From contig CAYNLW010000033.1 in assembly GCA_964398195.1 (NCBI GenBank), positions 1-12,180 of the forward strand: a stretch of DNA of 12,180 bases. The letters are read 5' to 3'. The position numbers were made by a program, and so were the translations under genes. Below are positions 5,930 to 12,180 of this stretch, in pieces (position 1 is the first letter of the stretch; each line of letters begins with the position of its first letter). The notes under the pieces are model-generated. The model did not search any database and was not told the origin of the DNA. It was given only the letters and a program-made list of their open reading frames with translations. Origin of the DNA: RFPI01 sp964398195 (GTDB lineage Bacteria > Pseudomonadota > Gammaproteobacteria > Burkholderiales > Methylophilaceae).

Positions 5930-7480
5930 ATGGCATTAGATAACAACATTAAGACGCAATTAAAAGCGTATATGGAGCGTTTGGTTAACCCCATTATCAT
6001 TGAGGCGAGCACCGACGACAGCGCAAAGTCTAAAGAGATGTTGGAATTGCTGAATGAGATTGTAGAAACCTCAGCCAAGATTACCCTAGTGCATGTGGAT
6101 AATGCGCGTAAACCTAGTTTCGCCATTAAGCCTCAAGACCCTAATGCACAAGCAGTAGATGTGCGTTTTGCTGGCTTGCCTATGGGCCATGAATTTACTT
6201 CTTTGGTATTAGCTTTATTGCAAGTGAGTGGCTATCCGCTCAAATTAGAGCAAGAAAAAATTGCTGAAATTGCTGCCTTGCAAGGTGAGTTTTATTTTGA
6301 GACCTATATTTCCCTAAGCTGTCATAACTGCCCCGATGTCGTGCAGGCCTTGAATATGATGGCGGTGATTAACCCGAATATTCACCACGTCATGGTCGAT
6401 GGCGGGGTGTTCCAAGACGAAGTGACACAACGCAAAGTGATGTCTGTGCCTAGCGTGTTCTTGAATGGCGAATTATTTGGTGTTGGGCGTATGACCTTGG
6501 AAGAAATCGTGCCCAAGCTAGACCAAGGGGCAGTGGCGCGTGAAGCGAAAAAATTAGCTGCTAAAGATGCGTTCGATGTATTGATTATCGGTGGTGGACC
6601 AGCTGGTGCTTCTGCGGCGATTTATGCGGCGCGTAAAGGCATTAAAACGGGCATCGTATCTGAGCGCTTTGGTGGGCAGGTGATGGACACTATGGCGATC
6701 GAGAATTTTATTTCTGTCAAAGAAACCGAAGGGCCTAAGTTGGTGATGGCCCTAGAAGAACATGTCAAGATGTATAACGTGGATATTATGAATTTACAGC
6801 GCGCTAAAGCGATACGCCAAAACGGCATGCTAGAGGTTGAGCTGGATAGTGGCGCAACCTTGAAGAGCAAGGCGGTGATTATTGCCACTGGTGCGCGTTG
6901 GCGCGAGCTTGGTGTGCCAGGCGAGCAAGAATATCGTGGCAAAGGGGTGGCCTATTGCCCGCATTGCGACGGCCCTCTATTCAAAGGCAAGAATGTGGCA
7001 GTGATAGGCGGAGGCAATTCTGGCGTGGAAGCGGCTATCGACTTGGCTGGTATCGTCGGTCATGTCACGCTATTGCAGTTTGATGATCATTTGATTGCTG
7101 ATGCAGTGTTGCAAGACAAACTAAAAACGCTATCCAATGTGACTGTGCATGTGAATGCGCAGACCACAGAAGTGGTTGGCGATGGTCAGAAGATGACCGG
7201 CCTCAAATATAAAGACCGCGTAAGCGGGGAGATACACCATTTAGAATTAGCCGCCGCCTTTGTGCAGATTGGTTTGTTGCCGAATACTGACTTTGTTAAA
7301 GGCACGCTAGAGTTATCTAAATTTAATGAAATTATCGTGGATAGCCACGGCGCCACCTCTATGCCGGGTGTTTATGCTGCTGGCGACGTGACCACCGTGC
7401 CTTATAAGCAAATTATTATCGCCATGGGCGAGGGCTCTAAGGCAGCGCTAGGCGCGTTTGATTATTTGATTCGCCAATAA
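5930..7480 (+). CDS. ahpF: Alkyl hydroperoxide reductase flavoprotein subunit
   Basis: AhpF is the NADH-dependent FAD disulfide reductase that returns oxidised AhpC to its active dithiol form. The 516-residue product is close to the E. coli length (521). The N-terminal double thioredoxin-fold domain (about 1-200) carries the CHNC centre C131/C134, which passes electrons to AhpC. The C-terminal thioredoxin-reductase-like part has the FAD site IIGGGPAGASAA (about 219-230). Its redox pair is C343/C346 in YCPHCDG. The NADH site is AVIGGGNSGVEAA (about 357-369), and the FAD tail motif GVYAAGDVTTVPYKQIIIAMGEG lies near the end. The ATG at 5930 is preceded by GAGGAG at good spacing. It is 98 bp after ahpC with a terminator between them, and a strong terminator follows. 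Confidence 0.98.
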   Translation: MALDNNIKTQLKAYMERLVNPIIIEASTDDSAKSKEMLELLNEIVETSAKITLVHVDNARKPSFAIKPQDPNAQAVDVRFAGLPMGHEFTSLVLALLQVSGYPLKLEQEKIAEIAALQGEFYFETYISLSCHNCPDVVQALNMMAVINPNIHHVMVDGGVFQDEVTQRKVMSVPSVFLNGELFGVGRMTLEEIVPKLDQGAVAREAKKLAAKDAFDVLIIGGGPAGASAAIYAARKGIKTGIVSERFGGQVMDTMAIENFISVKETEGPKLVMALEEHVKMYNVDIMNLQRAKAIRQNGMLEVELDSGATLKSKAVIIATGARWRELGVPGEQEYRGKGVAYCPHCDGPLFKGKNVAVIGGGNSGVEAAIDLAGIVGHVTLLQFDDHLIADAVLQDKLKTLSNVTVHVNAQTTEVVGDGQKMTGLKYKDRVSGEIHHLELAAAFVQIGLLPNTDFVKGTLELSKFNEIIVDSHGATSMPGVYAAGDVTTVPYKQIIIAMGEGSKAALGAFDYLIRQ

Positions 7481-7534
7481 TCGCCAGCGCTTATTCGCCT
7501 TAGTTTAAATCAACGCTGTTTTTAGTTTTACCTG

Positions 7535-7568
7535 AATATCCCAAACCTTAATGTTTGGGATATTTTTT
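7535..7568 (+). terminator. Strong intrinsic terminator after ahpF
   Basis: A perfect 12-bp stem (AATATCCCAAAC 7535-7546 with GTTTGGGATATT 7553-7564) encloses a 6-nt loop and runs into TTTTTT (7563-7568). It lies 55 nt after the ahpF stop. A weaker CAGCG/CGCTG pair followed by T5 (7485-7523) precedes it. Confidence 0.92.
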
Positions 7569-7579
7569 ATTATTTATTG

Positions 7580-7609
7580 ATGACAATAATCTTCATAAAT
7601 AGATAAAAT
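7580..7609 (+). promoter_or_regulatory. Candidate promoter of the glycosyltransferase-like gene
   Basis: ATGACA (7580-7585, 5 of 6) and TAAAAT (7604-7609, 5 of 6) are 18 nt apart, between the ahpF terminator and the next gene. Transcription would begin near 7616, leaving a leader of about 23 nt without a visible ribosome site. Confidence 0.5.
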
Positions 7610-7638
7610 GGCGCCTTGTTTGTATTCCCCATCAGCCT

Positions 7639-8607
7639 ATGAAAAAACCCACCGATACCCCCAGTTTTGTTGCCGATGATGAATTTGCAACGCAAGCGCA
7701 AGCGGGCAGTCAGCGCTTAGCTGAAGCCGACCAACAAGTTTGTCAGCAGGCCAAGCTGAGCCAAGATGTGATTGCGTATAGTTTATTTGGACAAGATTTA
7801 GGTTATTGCGAGGGGGCGATTCTAAACGCACAAAAAATGGCGCAGATTTATCCGGATTGGCAGATGTGGCTATTCCATGATGCCAGCGTGCCGCCACAAG
7901 TGATACAGCGCCTACAGCAACTGCAGGTGCACACCTTCGATGTGAGCAGTTTGGGGATTGCCCATTGGCCGGGCACATTCTGGCGTTTTTATGCTTTATG
8001 TATGCCGCATGTGCGCTATGTATTATTGCGTGACGTGGACTCACAGATAGGTCAGCGTGAACAGGGTTTGGTATTGGATTGGCTAGCTAGCGGCAAGCCG
8101 TTTCATATTATGCGCGACTGGTATTCGCATAGCGATTTGATACTAGCAGGCTTGTGGGGGGCATATGCGCCTTTGCTAGCACATATTGGCGAGTGGATAG
8201 AAAACTATATTGCCAAGCAAACCTTGCATCCTACCCATGCTGACCAAGAGTTCTTAGCCGCCGTGGTGTGGCCACGTATTAAAAGTTTTGCCTTAATCCA
8301 TGACAGCATACATCAAGGCGACAATATCACTGCTTTTCCTGCGCCACCGCTGACCAATACTGGGCAAGACGCGCTGGGCGGTTATCGCTATAAATTGCTA
8401 GAAATTAGTTTGCAGCAGGCGATTAATCAGGCTTATCAATTAGTCATGCAAGATAGCCAAGGCAAGGTGATTTTTAATTACCCAAGAAATTTTATCGATG
8501 GCAACGATGCTTTTCATTTGCCTTATGAATATATTGAATTCATGCAGAATCAGACTTGGCGGCTGTTTGCGCTATTAAATGGCAACGCCATTCAATTAAC
8601 GGTGTAG
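7639..8607 (+). CDS. Putative glycosyltransferase-like protein of unknown substrate
   Basis: I do not recognise a named gene. The 322-residue protein has no signal peptide or membrane segment, so it is likely cytoplasmic. After a polar, Gln/Ala-rich N-terminus (about 1-42), the core shows a pattern I associate with GT-A-type sugar transferases: IAYSLFG, GAILNAQKMAQIYPDWQMWLFHD, then WRFYAL (115-120). Next comes RDVDSQIGQRE at 131-141, where D132-V-D134 could be the metal- and nucleotide-sugar-binding DxD. HIMRDW at 156-161 and LAGLWG (169-174) follow. The C-terminal third (about 240-322) shows no motif I know. It stands alone: a terminator and its own candidate promoter separate it from ahpF, and it converges with recR 26 bp away. 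No ribosome site precedes the ATG at 7639, and no nearby in-frame ATG offers a better start. Glycosyl transfer is inferred from motifs only. Confidence 0.7.
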   Translation: MKKPTDTPSFVADDEFATQAQAGSQRLAEADQQVCQQAKLSQDVIAYSLFGQDLGYCEGAILNAQKMAQIYPDWQMWLFHDASVPPQVIQRLQQLQVHTFDVSSLGIAHWPGTFWRFYALCMPHVRYVLLRDVDSQIGQREQGLVLDWLASGKPFHIMRDWYSHSDLILAGLWGAYAPLLAHIGEWIENYIAKQTLHPTHADQEFLAAVVWPRIKSFALIHDSIHQGDNITAFPAPPLTNTGQDALGGYRYKLLEISLQQAINQAYQLVMQDSQGKVIFNYPRNFIDGNDAFHLPYEYIEFMQNQTWRLFALLNGNAIQLTV

Positions 8608-8633
8608 CGAATCAAGTTGTTGCTAAACCAGCG

Positions 8634-9233
8634 CTAGCTTACTTCGCGTCTTTCCATCATGGCCTGCGCTAAAGTGCCAGCATCTACATGTTCTATCTCG
8701 CCACCCATAGGCATACCACGTGCAATGCGGCTAACCGCAATCCCCAATTTGCCAACTAGCTCGCTGATATAGTGCGCCGTGGCTTCGCCCTCGACGGTGT
8801 AGTTGGTGGCTAATATGACTTCTTTGACCGCGCCATCTTGCGTGCGCTTAATCAGTTTCTCTAAATGAATTTCCTTAGGACCTATGCCATCTAGTGGCGA
8901 TAGTCTGCCCATCAGCACATAGTACATGCCGTTATATGCTTGGGTTTGCTCCATCAACATCATATCGGTAGGCATTTCCACCACACACAGCATGCTGCTA
9001 TCACGCTTGCCAGAAGCACACATTGGGCATATCGGCGTTTCGCTAAAGGTATTGCACAACTGACAATGGCTGACCACTTGCAAGGCTAGATCTAAGGCTT
9101 GCGCCAAGCCAGCTGCGCCTTTGCGGTCGCGCTGCAATAAGTAATAGGCCATGCGGGTGGCCGATTTTGGCCCTACGCCAGGCAGGCAGCGCAAGGCTGC
9201 AATCAGTTGTTCTAAGCTGGCAGGGGAGTTCAT
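8634..9233 (-). CDS. recR: Recombination mediator protein RecR
   Basis: RecR works with RecO (and RecF) to load RecA onto SSB-coated single-stranded DNA during gap repair. The 199-residue product is of normal length (E. coli 201). It begins with a helix-hairpin-helix region (LPGVGPKSATRMAYYLL, about 17-33). A four-cysteine zinc site follows (C57, C60, C69, C72). Then comes a Toprim domain with LCVVEMPTDMMLMEQ and YYVLMGRLSPLDGIGP (about 82-120). The C-terminal Walker-like stretch ends in IARGMPMGGEIEHVDAGTLAQAM. The ATG at 9233 gives the usual N-terminus, although no good ribosome site is seen. It is the last gene of dnaX-ybaB-recR, 36 bp after ybaB, the classic bacterial order. It converges with the glycosyltransferase-like gene, with no terminator hairpin in the 26-bp gap. 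Confidence 0.97.
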   Translation of the reverse strand: MNSPASLEQLIAALRCLPGVGPKSATRMAYYLLQRDRKGAAGLAQALDLALQVVSHCQLCNTFSETPICPMCASGKRDSSMLCVVEMPTDMMLMEQTQAYNGMYYVLMGRLSPLDGIGPKEIHLEKLIKRTQDGAVKEVILATNYTVEGEATAHYISELVGKLGIAVSRIARGMPMGGEIEHVDAGTLAQAMMERREVS

Positions 9234-9269
9234 CAGTTAGGCTGGCTTGCGCGATAAGTCAGTAGCAGA

Positions 9270-9578
9270 CTAGAAAGGCATCTTCATGCCGGCTGGCATT
9301 AAGCCTGCCATACGCGATTCAGAGGTCTTTTCAGCTTGGCTGATGGCATCTTTGATGGCGATGACCAGCAAGTCCTCTAGCGTCTCTTTATCGTCCATCA
9401 CGCTATCATCAATCGCGACGCGTTTCACTTCATTACGACAGGTCATGGTGACTTTGACTAAGCCATTGCCTGCGCTTCCTTCGACTTCAACATTGGCTAA
9501 TTCCGCCTGCACGCGCTTCATATTCTCTTGCATCATTTGCGCTTGCTTCATTAAGTTGCCTACACCACCTTTAAACAT
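9270..9578 (-). CDS. ybaB: YbaB/EbfC family nucleoid-associated protein
   Basis: A small DNA-binding protein of the YbaB/EbfC family, which forms tweezer-like homodimers and associates with the nucleoid. Some members affect gene expression, and the tight linkage to recR hints at a repair link. The 102-residue product has the family pattern. An N-terminal helix reads GGVGNLMKQAQMMQENMKRVQAELANVEVEG. A central beta-sheet contains GNGLVKVTMTCRNEVKRVAIDDSVM. The C-terminal helix is LEDLLVIAIKDAISQAEK, and a flexible Gly/Met/Pro tail ends the protein. The ATG at 9578 follows GAGGAAA at 6 nt, a clear ribosome site. It lies 17 bp after dnaX and 36 bp before recR, so all three are probably one transcript. 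Confidence 0.96.
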   Translation of the reverse strand: MFKGGVGNLMKQAQMMQENMKRVQAELANVEVEGSAGNGLVKVTMTCRNEVKRVAIDDSVMDDKETLEDLLVIAIKDAISQAEKTSESRMAGLMPAGMKMPF

Positions 9579-9595
9579 ATTATTTTCCTCGCACG

Positions 9596-11422
9596 TTATT
9601 GAATGGGTTTGATACTGGATGGGATCACTTGTGCATCAAATTCATTGACCAAGGCCTGCACAAAACTATCCTCACGAATGGCAGATTCTGCTCTGGCTTG
9701 CACCGCTTCGCGTTCCTCAGAAACTTGTTGCGCTGGGGTATTGCTGACGCCGCCAAGATGAATAGTTAAACGAATCTTTTTGCCAAAATGCTCATTCAGC
9801 GCTTGTTCCAGCTTGCTTTGATTGTTGAGCTCAAGCAAAGGTTTAAATTCTTCACTGAGTTTTAACTCAAAATGATCTTGCTGATAGGCCACGAGCTCAC
9901 TGTGTTGTGCCAAGGTGCGCGCCAAGCCCAATTTCAGTTGGTCCACCAAGCCACGCCAATTACCATCGAAGTCTAAAGCGCTACTGCTGGGGTTTTGCTG
10001 AATAGCTGTATCCGGGGCATGAGGCGCTTCGGCCGGCGGCGCAACGTTAGCGCTAGTAGGCTGAATTAAGGTGCTTGCCGGGTTAGACGCTAACGGAATG
10101 GTTTTTGTAGTGGTGCTAGGGGCTGGCTCGACAACCGCGCTGGGCTTAGCCATCGTGGCTAGTCGAACAGAGTCTGGGATAGCGGGTTTGCCGGCTGGTG
10201 GGCTAGCAGCAGCTGGTGCGCTAGGCGCTGCGCTTGTTGCAGATGCGCCTACTGGCGATGCACTTGATGGCGATGCGTTTGATGCAGCTGGTTTAGTCGC
10301 TGATGGACTGGGTGCAGCAAGCGCTGCTTGGCCGTCTTCTATGGGCTGAAATGCTAGCATGCGTAGCATGGTCATATTAAAGCCAGCCAATTCATCTGGA
10401 GCTAGCACAAGGTCTCTGCGACCCAAAATGCAAATCTGATAAAACAGCTGTATCTGTTCATCGCTCAGCGCACTCAGCAAGCGCGACAAGCGCTCATGGT
10501 CAGGGTCATCGGCTGCTAATTGACTAGGTACAGATTTAATCACCGCAATTCTTTGTAACAAGCTAGCCAGATCCGCCAACGCGCCATCAAAGGAGATGCT
10601 GCGCTGATTCATCACATCTACTTGCTCAAATAGCGCTTGCCCATCTTGTTGGCAAACAGCGTCCATTAAATCAAATAAATAATGTCTATCCACCACGCCC
10701 AACATGGCGCGCACTTCTTTTTCTTGCACCTTCTGTTCGCCATAAGCGATCGCCTGATCTAGCAATGACAAGGCGTCGCGCATGCTGCCAGCGGCAGCCT
10801 TGGCAATTAAATGCAGGGCAGGGGCTTCAGCTGGAATAGATTCTTGCTGCAAAATGGACTGTAAATGCGTCACGATAGAAGCCACCGACATTTGCCGTAA
10901 ATTGAATTGCAAACAACGCGATAGCACGGTAACCGGAATCTTTTGCGGGTCAGTGGTAGCAAGAATAAATTTCATATGCTCAGGCGGTTCTTCCAGCGTT
11001 TTCAGCATGGCATTGAACGAGTTGCGCGTCAGCATATGCACTTCGTCTATGATGTAGATCTTAAATCGGCCCGCAGTCGGCGCATATTGGGCGTTATCCA
11101 ATAGTTCGCGCATATTATCAATCTGCGTATTGGAGGCCGCATCTACTTCGATAATATCGATAAATCTTCCCTTATCGATTTCCACGCAAGCAGCACATAC
11201 CCCACATGGATGCGCACTAATTCCAGCTTGGCAATTCAACGATTTGGCAAGAATACGCGCGATGGTAGTTTTGCCTACACCGCGCGTGCCAGTAAACAGA
11301 TAAGCGTGATGCAAACGCTGGTTATCCAAGGCATTGCTTAAAGCACGCACAACATGCTCTTGACCCACTAGGGTATCAAAGGATTTAGGACGCCATTTTC
11401 TGGCTAATACTTGATAGCTCAT
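9596..11422 (-). CDS. dnaX: DNA polymerase III tau (and possibly gamma) subunit
   Basis: DnaX is the ATPase of the clamp loader, opening the beta clamp and, as tau, joining the polymerase cores to DnaB. The product is 608 residues (E. coli tau 643). Its AAA+ module has Walker A GTRGVGKT at 45-52, zinc ligands C64, C73, C76 and C79, Walker B IIDEVH at 124-129 and the SRC arginine-finger motif at 168-170. The oligomerisation domain III runs to about 365. A low-complexity Ala/Pro/Ser linker covers about 365-480, and a tau-type C-terminal domain follows (about 485-608). The ATG at 11422 follows AAGG at 4 nt. An A5 run plus inverted repeat at codons 439-441 could yield a gamma-like short form of 443-446 residues. 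It follows the SRP RNA gene and leads ybaB and recR. Confidence 0.97.
   Translation of the reverse strand: MSYQVLARKWRPKSFDTLVGQEHVVRALSNALDNQRLHHAYLFTGTRGVGKTTIARILAKSLNCQAGISAHPCGVCAACVEIDKGRFIDIIEVDAASNTQIDNMRELLDNAQYAPTAGRFKIYIIDEVHMLTRNSFNAMLKTLEEPPEHMKFILATTDPQKIPVTVLSRCLQFNLRQMSVASIVTHLQSILQQESIPAEAPALHLIAKAAAGSMRDALSLLDQAIAYGEQKVQEKEVRAMLGVVDRHYLFDLMDAVCQQDGQALFEQVDVMNQRSISFDGALADLASLLQRIAVIKSVPSQLAADDPDHERLSRLLSALSDEQIQLFYQICILGRRDLVLAPDELAGFNMTMLRMLAFQPIEDGQAALAAPSPSATKPAASNASPSSASPVGASATSAAPSAPAAASPPAGKPAIPDSVRLATMAKPSAVVEPAPSTTTKTIPLASNPASTLIQPTSANVAPPAEAPHAPDTAIQQNPSSSALDFDGNWRGLVDQLKLGLARTLAQHSELVAYQQDHFELKLSEEFKPLLELNNQSKLEQALNEHFGKKIRLTIHLGGVSNTPAQQVSEEREAVQARAESAIREDSFVQALVNEFDAQVIPSSIKPIQ
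10045..10106 (-). other. Candidate ribosomal frameshift signal inside dnaX
   Basis: In the mRNA, an A5 run (10106-10102; codons ACA AAA ACC, 439-441) is followed after 6 nt by CGTTAGCG (10095-10088). This pairs perfectly with CGCTAACG (10052-10045) across a 35-nt loop. A -1 shift after Lys440 would add six codons before TAA (10085-10083); a +1 shift would add three before TAG. The position matches the E. coli gamma site (about codon 430). However, the slippery sequence is not the classical A AAA AAG heptamer, and no upstream stimulatory Shine-Dalgarno sequence is visible. Confidence 0.35.
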
Positions 11423-11430
11423 ATCGCCTT

Positions 11431-11453
11431 ATATCTCATCACGGATATCTCAT
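11431..11453. repeat. Direct repeat in the dnaX leader
   Basis: ATATCTCAT occurs twice, at 11431-11439 and 11445-11453 (14-nt period), just upstream of the dnaX ribosome site. On the dnaX strand it reads ATGAGATAT. It may be an operator half-site pair or chance; no clear dnaX promoter could be assigned in this 80-bp gap. dnaX may therefore be read from the ffs promoter. Confidence 0.6.
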
Positions 11454-11502
11454 AACGTTGATCTACTTAGCTAGTTGGTCTTATTAGCACTGAAGAGAAA
11501 GA

Positions 11503-11597
11503 GGCGAGCCCAACCCCCGGCACTTGCAGAATCAGTTGTGGCTGCTTCCTTCCGGACCTGACCAGGTTGGCTAACCTACAATGCGGGGAGGCCCGCC
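11503..11597 (-). ncRNA. ffs: 4.5S signal recognition particle RNA (small bacterial type)
   Basis: The RNA core of the signal recognition particle, which binds Ffh and targets nascent membrane proteins to FtsY. On the minus strand the universally conserved apical hairpin is present: CAGGTCCGGAAGGAAGCAGCC, covering the GGAA tetraloop and the Ffh-binding bulges, at about 11561-11541. The outer ends GGCGGGCC and GGCTCGCC pair over 8 bp with one G-U, enclosing a further CCCCG/CGGGG stem. The ends are set by this pairing, giving about 95 nt, against 114 in E. coli. TAAAAT (11609-11604) is a -10 element placed so that transcription would start at about 11597. A pyrimidine-rich tract follows the 3' end and may assist termination. 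dnaX follows after 80 bp. Confidence 0.95.
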
Positions 11598-11603
11598 GCG
11601 CAT

Positions 11604-11609
11604 ATTTTA
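11604..11609 (-). promoter_or_regulatory. -10 element of the SRP RNA promoter
   Basis: TAAAAT on the minus strand with the GC-rich discriminator ATGCGCGG places the start at the predicted 5' end of the SRP RNA. No good -35 hexamer is seen at 16-18 nt. Confidence 0.5.
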
Positions 11610-11679
11610 ACTTATAAAGTAGTCATTTCCCCGCCCGCCGGAGATAAAATTTTTGTTTCGTAGATAACTGAAAAACAGA

Positions 11680-11685
11680 TATAAT
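11680..11685 (+). promoter_or_regulatory. -10 element of the tRNA-Ser promoter
   Basis: A perfect TATAAT with a GC-rich discriminator (CCGCGCC) lies 12 nt before the tRNA, so the 5' leader would be about 6 nt. The -35 is weak (TTCGTA at 17 nt). Confidence 0.65.
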
Positions 11686-11697
11686 CCGCGCCTTGCC

Positions 11698-11787
11698 GGA
11701 GAGATGGATGAGTGGTTTAAGTCACCACCCTGGAAAGGTGGCACAGGGGCAACTCTGTCGAGGGTTCGAATCCCTCTCTCTCCGCCA
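11698..11787 (+). tRNA. tRNA-Ser (anticodon GGA)
   Basis: A class II tRNA of 90 nt including the encoded CCA. The acceptor stem GGAGAGA pairs with TCTCTCC, followed by discriminator G and CCA. The anticodon stem CCACC/GGTGG (11725-11729, 11737-11741) holds the loop CTGGAAA with anticodon GGA at 11732-11734, which reads UCC and UCU serine codons. The long variable arm and a T-arm with GGTTCGAATCC are typical of serine tRNAs. No T-rich terminator hairpin is seen downstream. The sequence beyond is abruptly AT-rich, and tRNA genes are common integration sites. Confidence 0.97.
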
Positions 11788-12102
11788 ATACATAATAAAA
11801 ATCAATTGGTTATTAAATAAAAAATATTAAAACCAACATAAAAACCAACAATAAAATACATGATTATATTTGCTTAATTATGTTCTTACCATCCATTTCT
11901 CATTGTCATTTTACAAAATCCCTCAATATTCTAAGGCCACAATACTTGATATGCCTATGTTATATTGTGTTCTAGTGTGAAATTTAAGCAGAGTTTTGTT
12001 AATATTTTCTCTATTACAGCTTAAAAAAGTTCTGTAACTTACTTCTTTATATTTTAAGATTTAAATAAATCTCATAGCGACTTTTAAACTTAAACACAAA
12101 TT
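11788..12102. other. AT-rich stretch without a recognisable gene
   Basis: About 315 bp, roughly three quarters A/T by eye, with no reading frame of useful length on either strand and no recognisable RNA. It contains the direct repeat AAAACCAACA (11829-11838 and 11841-11850). TTGGTT a little upstream could pair with AACCAA of the first copy, but no T-run follows, so it is not a standard terminator. The composition differs strongly from the rest of the window. Confidence 0.7.
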
Positions 12103-12180
12103 ATGTCCTCCAAATTAGTTAAAAATATTAAAAAAAACGCTGCACGTGTTGAGAATCCAATTAAATCTAGAGAGATAAAT
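12103..12180 (+). CDS. Possible start of an unknown protein, cut by the window edge
   Basis: An ATG at 12103 opens a frame of 26 codons that runs off the window without a stop. It begins MSSKLVKNIKKNAARVENPI and is lysine-rich and AT-rich. I recognise no family. No ribosome site precedes it. In DNA this AT-rich, 26 open codons by chance is not very unlikely, so the call is weak. It is reported because it could be the first gene of an acquired segment behind tRNA-Ser. Confidence 0.3.
   Translation, partial: MSSKLVKNIKKNAARVENPIKSREIN

Noticed and set aside
7637..8044. 135-codon open frame on the minus strand opposite the glycosyltransferase-like gene
   Set aside because: It lies wholly inside the plus-strand gene, has a composition typical of an antisense shadow, and resembles no family.
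9776..9783. CAAAAAG on the dnaX strand as the gamma frameshift site
   Set aside because: It lies near codon 547-549 in the tau-specific domain, far from where gamma should end, and the preceding C prevents clean -1 re-pairing of the first Lys tRNA.
11788..11860. Terminator of tRNA-Ser formed by TTGGTT and AACCAA
   Set aside because: The stem is only 6 bp, all with a long loop, and no T-run follows.

Overview
The window looks like core chromosome of a betaproteobacterium of moderate, slightly AT-leaning base composition. A Methylophilaceae-like (Nitrosomonadales) origin is my best guess. It rests on the LSGSHAS form of the GuaA glutaminase loop, the tmRNA tag ANDETYALAA, and the gene groupings ratA-rnfH opposite smpB/ssrA and ffs/dnaX/ybaB/recR. 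The family assignment is inference; the betaproteobacterial assignment is firmer. Nearly all of the window is housekeeping sequence. No CRISPR array, transposase, phage gene or defence system can be recognised, and I found no convincing new multi-gene system.

Layout. Positions 1-3004 (minus strand) hold guaA (3' end cut by the window edge) and guaB, the two steps from IMP to GMP. A hairpin with a U-run lies between them, directly on the guaA start. Positions 3154-3932 (minus) hold rnfH (ratB) and ratA. Divergent from them on the plus strand are smpB and then ssrA (tmRNA), the two partners of trans-translation, ending in an intrinsic terminator. Positions 5041-7568 (plus) hold an AT-rich control region with two candidate promoters, then ahpC, an internal terminator hairpin, ahpF and a strong terminator. 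Together these form the alkyl hydroperoxide reductase system. Positions 7639-8607 (plus) hold a stand-alone putative glycosyltransferase-like protein, convergent with the next block. Positions 8634-11597 (minus) read, in transcription order, 4.5S SRP RNA (ffs), dnaX, ybaB and recR: protein targeting, clamp loading, a nucleoid-associated protein and recombination repair. Positions 11698-11787 (plus) hold tRNA-Ser(GGA). It is followed by a strongly AT-rich stretch without a clear gene and the first 26 codons of a possible unknown ORF at the right edge. This abrupt change behind a tRNA gene is the only hint of a genomic island boundary.

The most interesting signals are regulatory. (1) In dnaX, an A5 run at codons 439-441 is followed after 6 nt by an 8-bp inverted repeat, with quick stops in both alternative frames. 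This is a candidate route to a gamma-like short clamp-loader subunit. (2) A terminator-like hairpin replaces the ribosome binding site of guaA. (3) A strong terminator sits between ahpC and ahpF. (4) Direct repeats lie in the guaB and dnaX control regions, and inverted repeats lie between ratA and smpB. (5) Several start codons (guaA, ratA, smpB, the glycosyltransferase-like gene) have no visible Shine-Dalgarno sequence.
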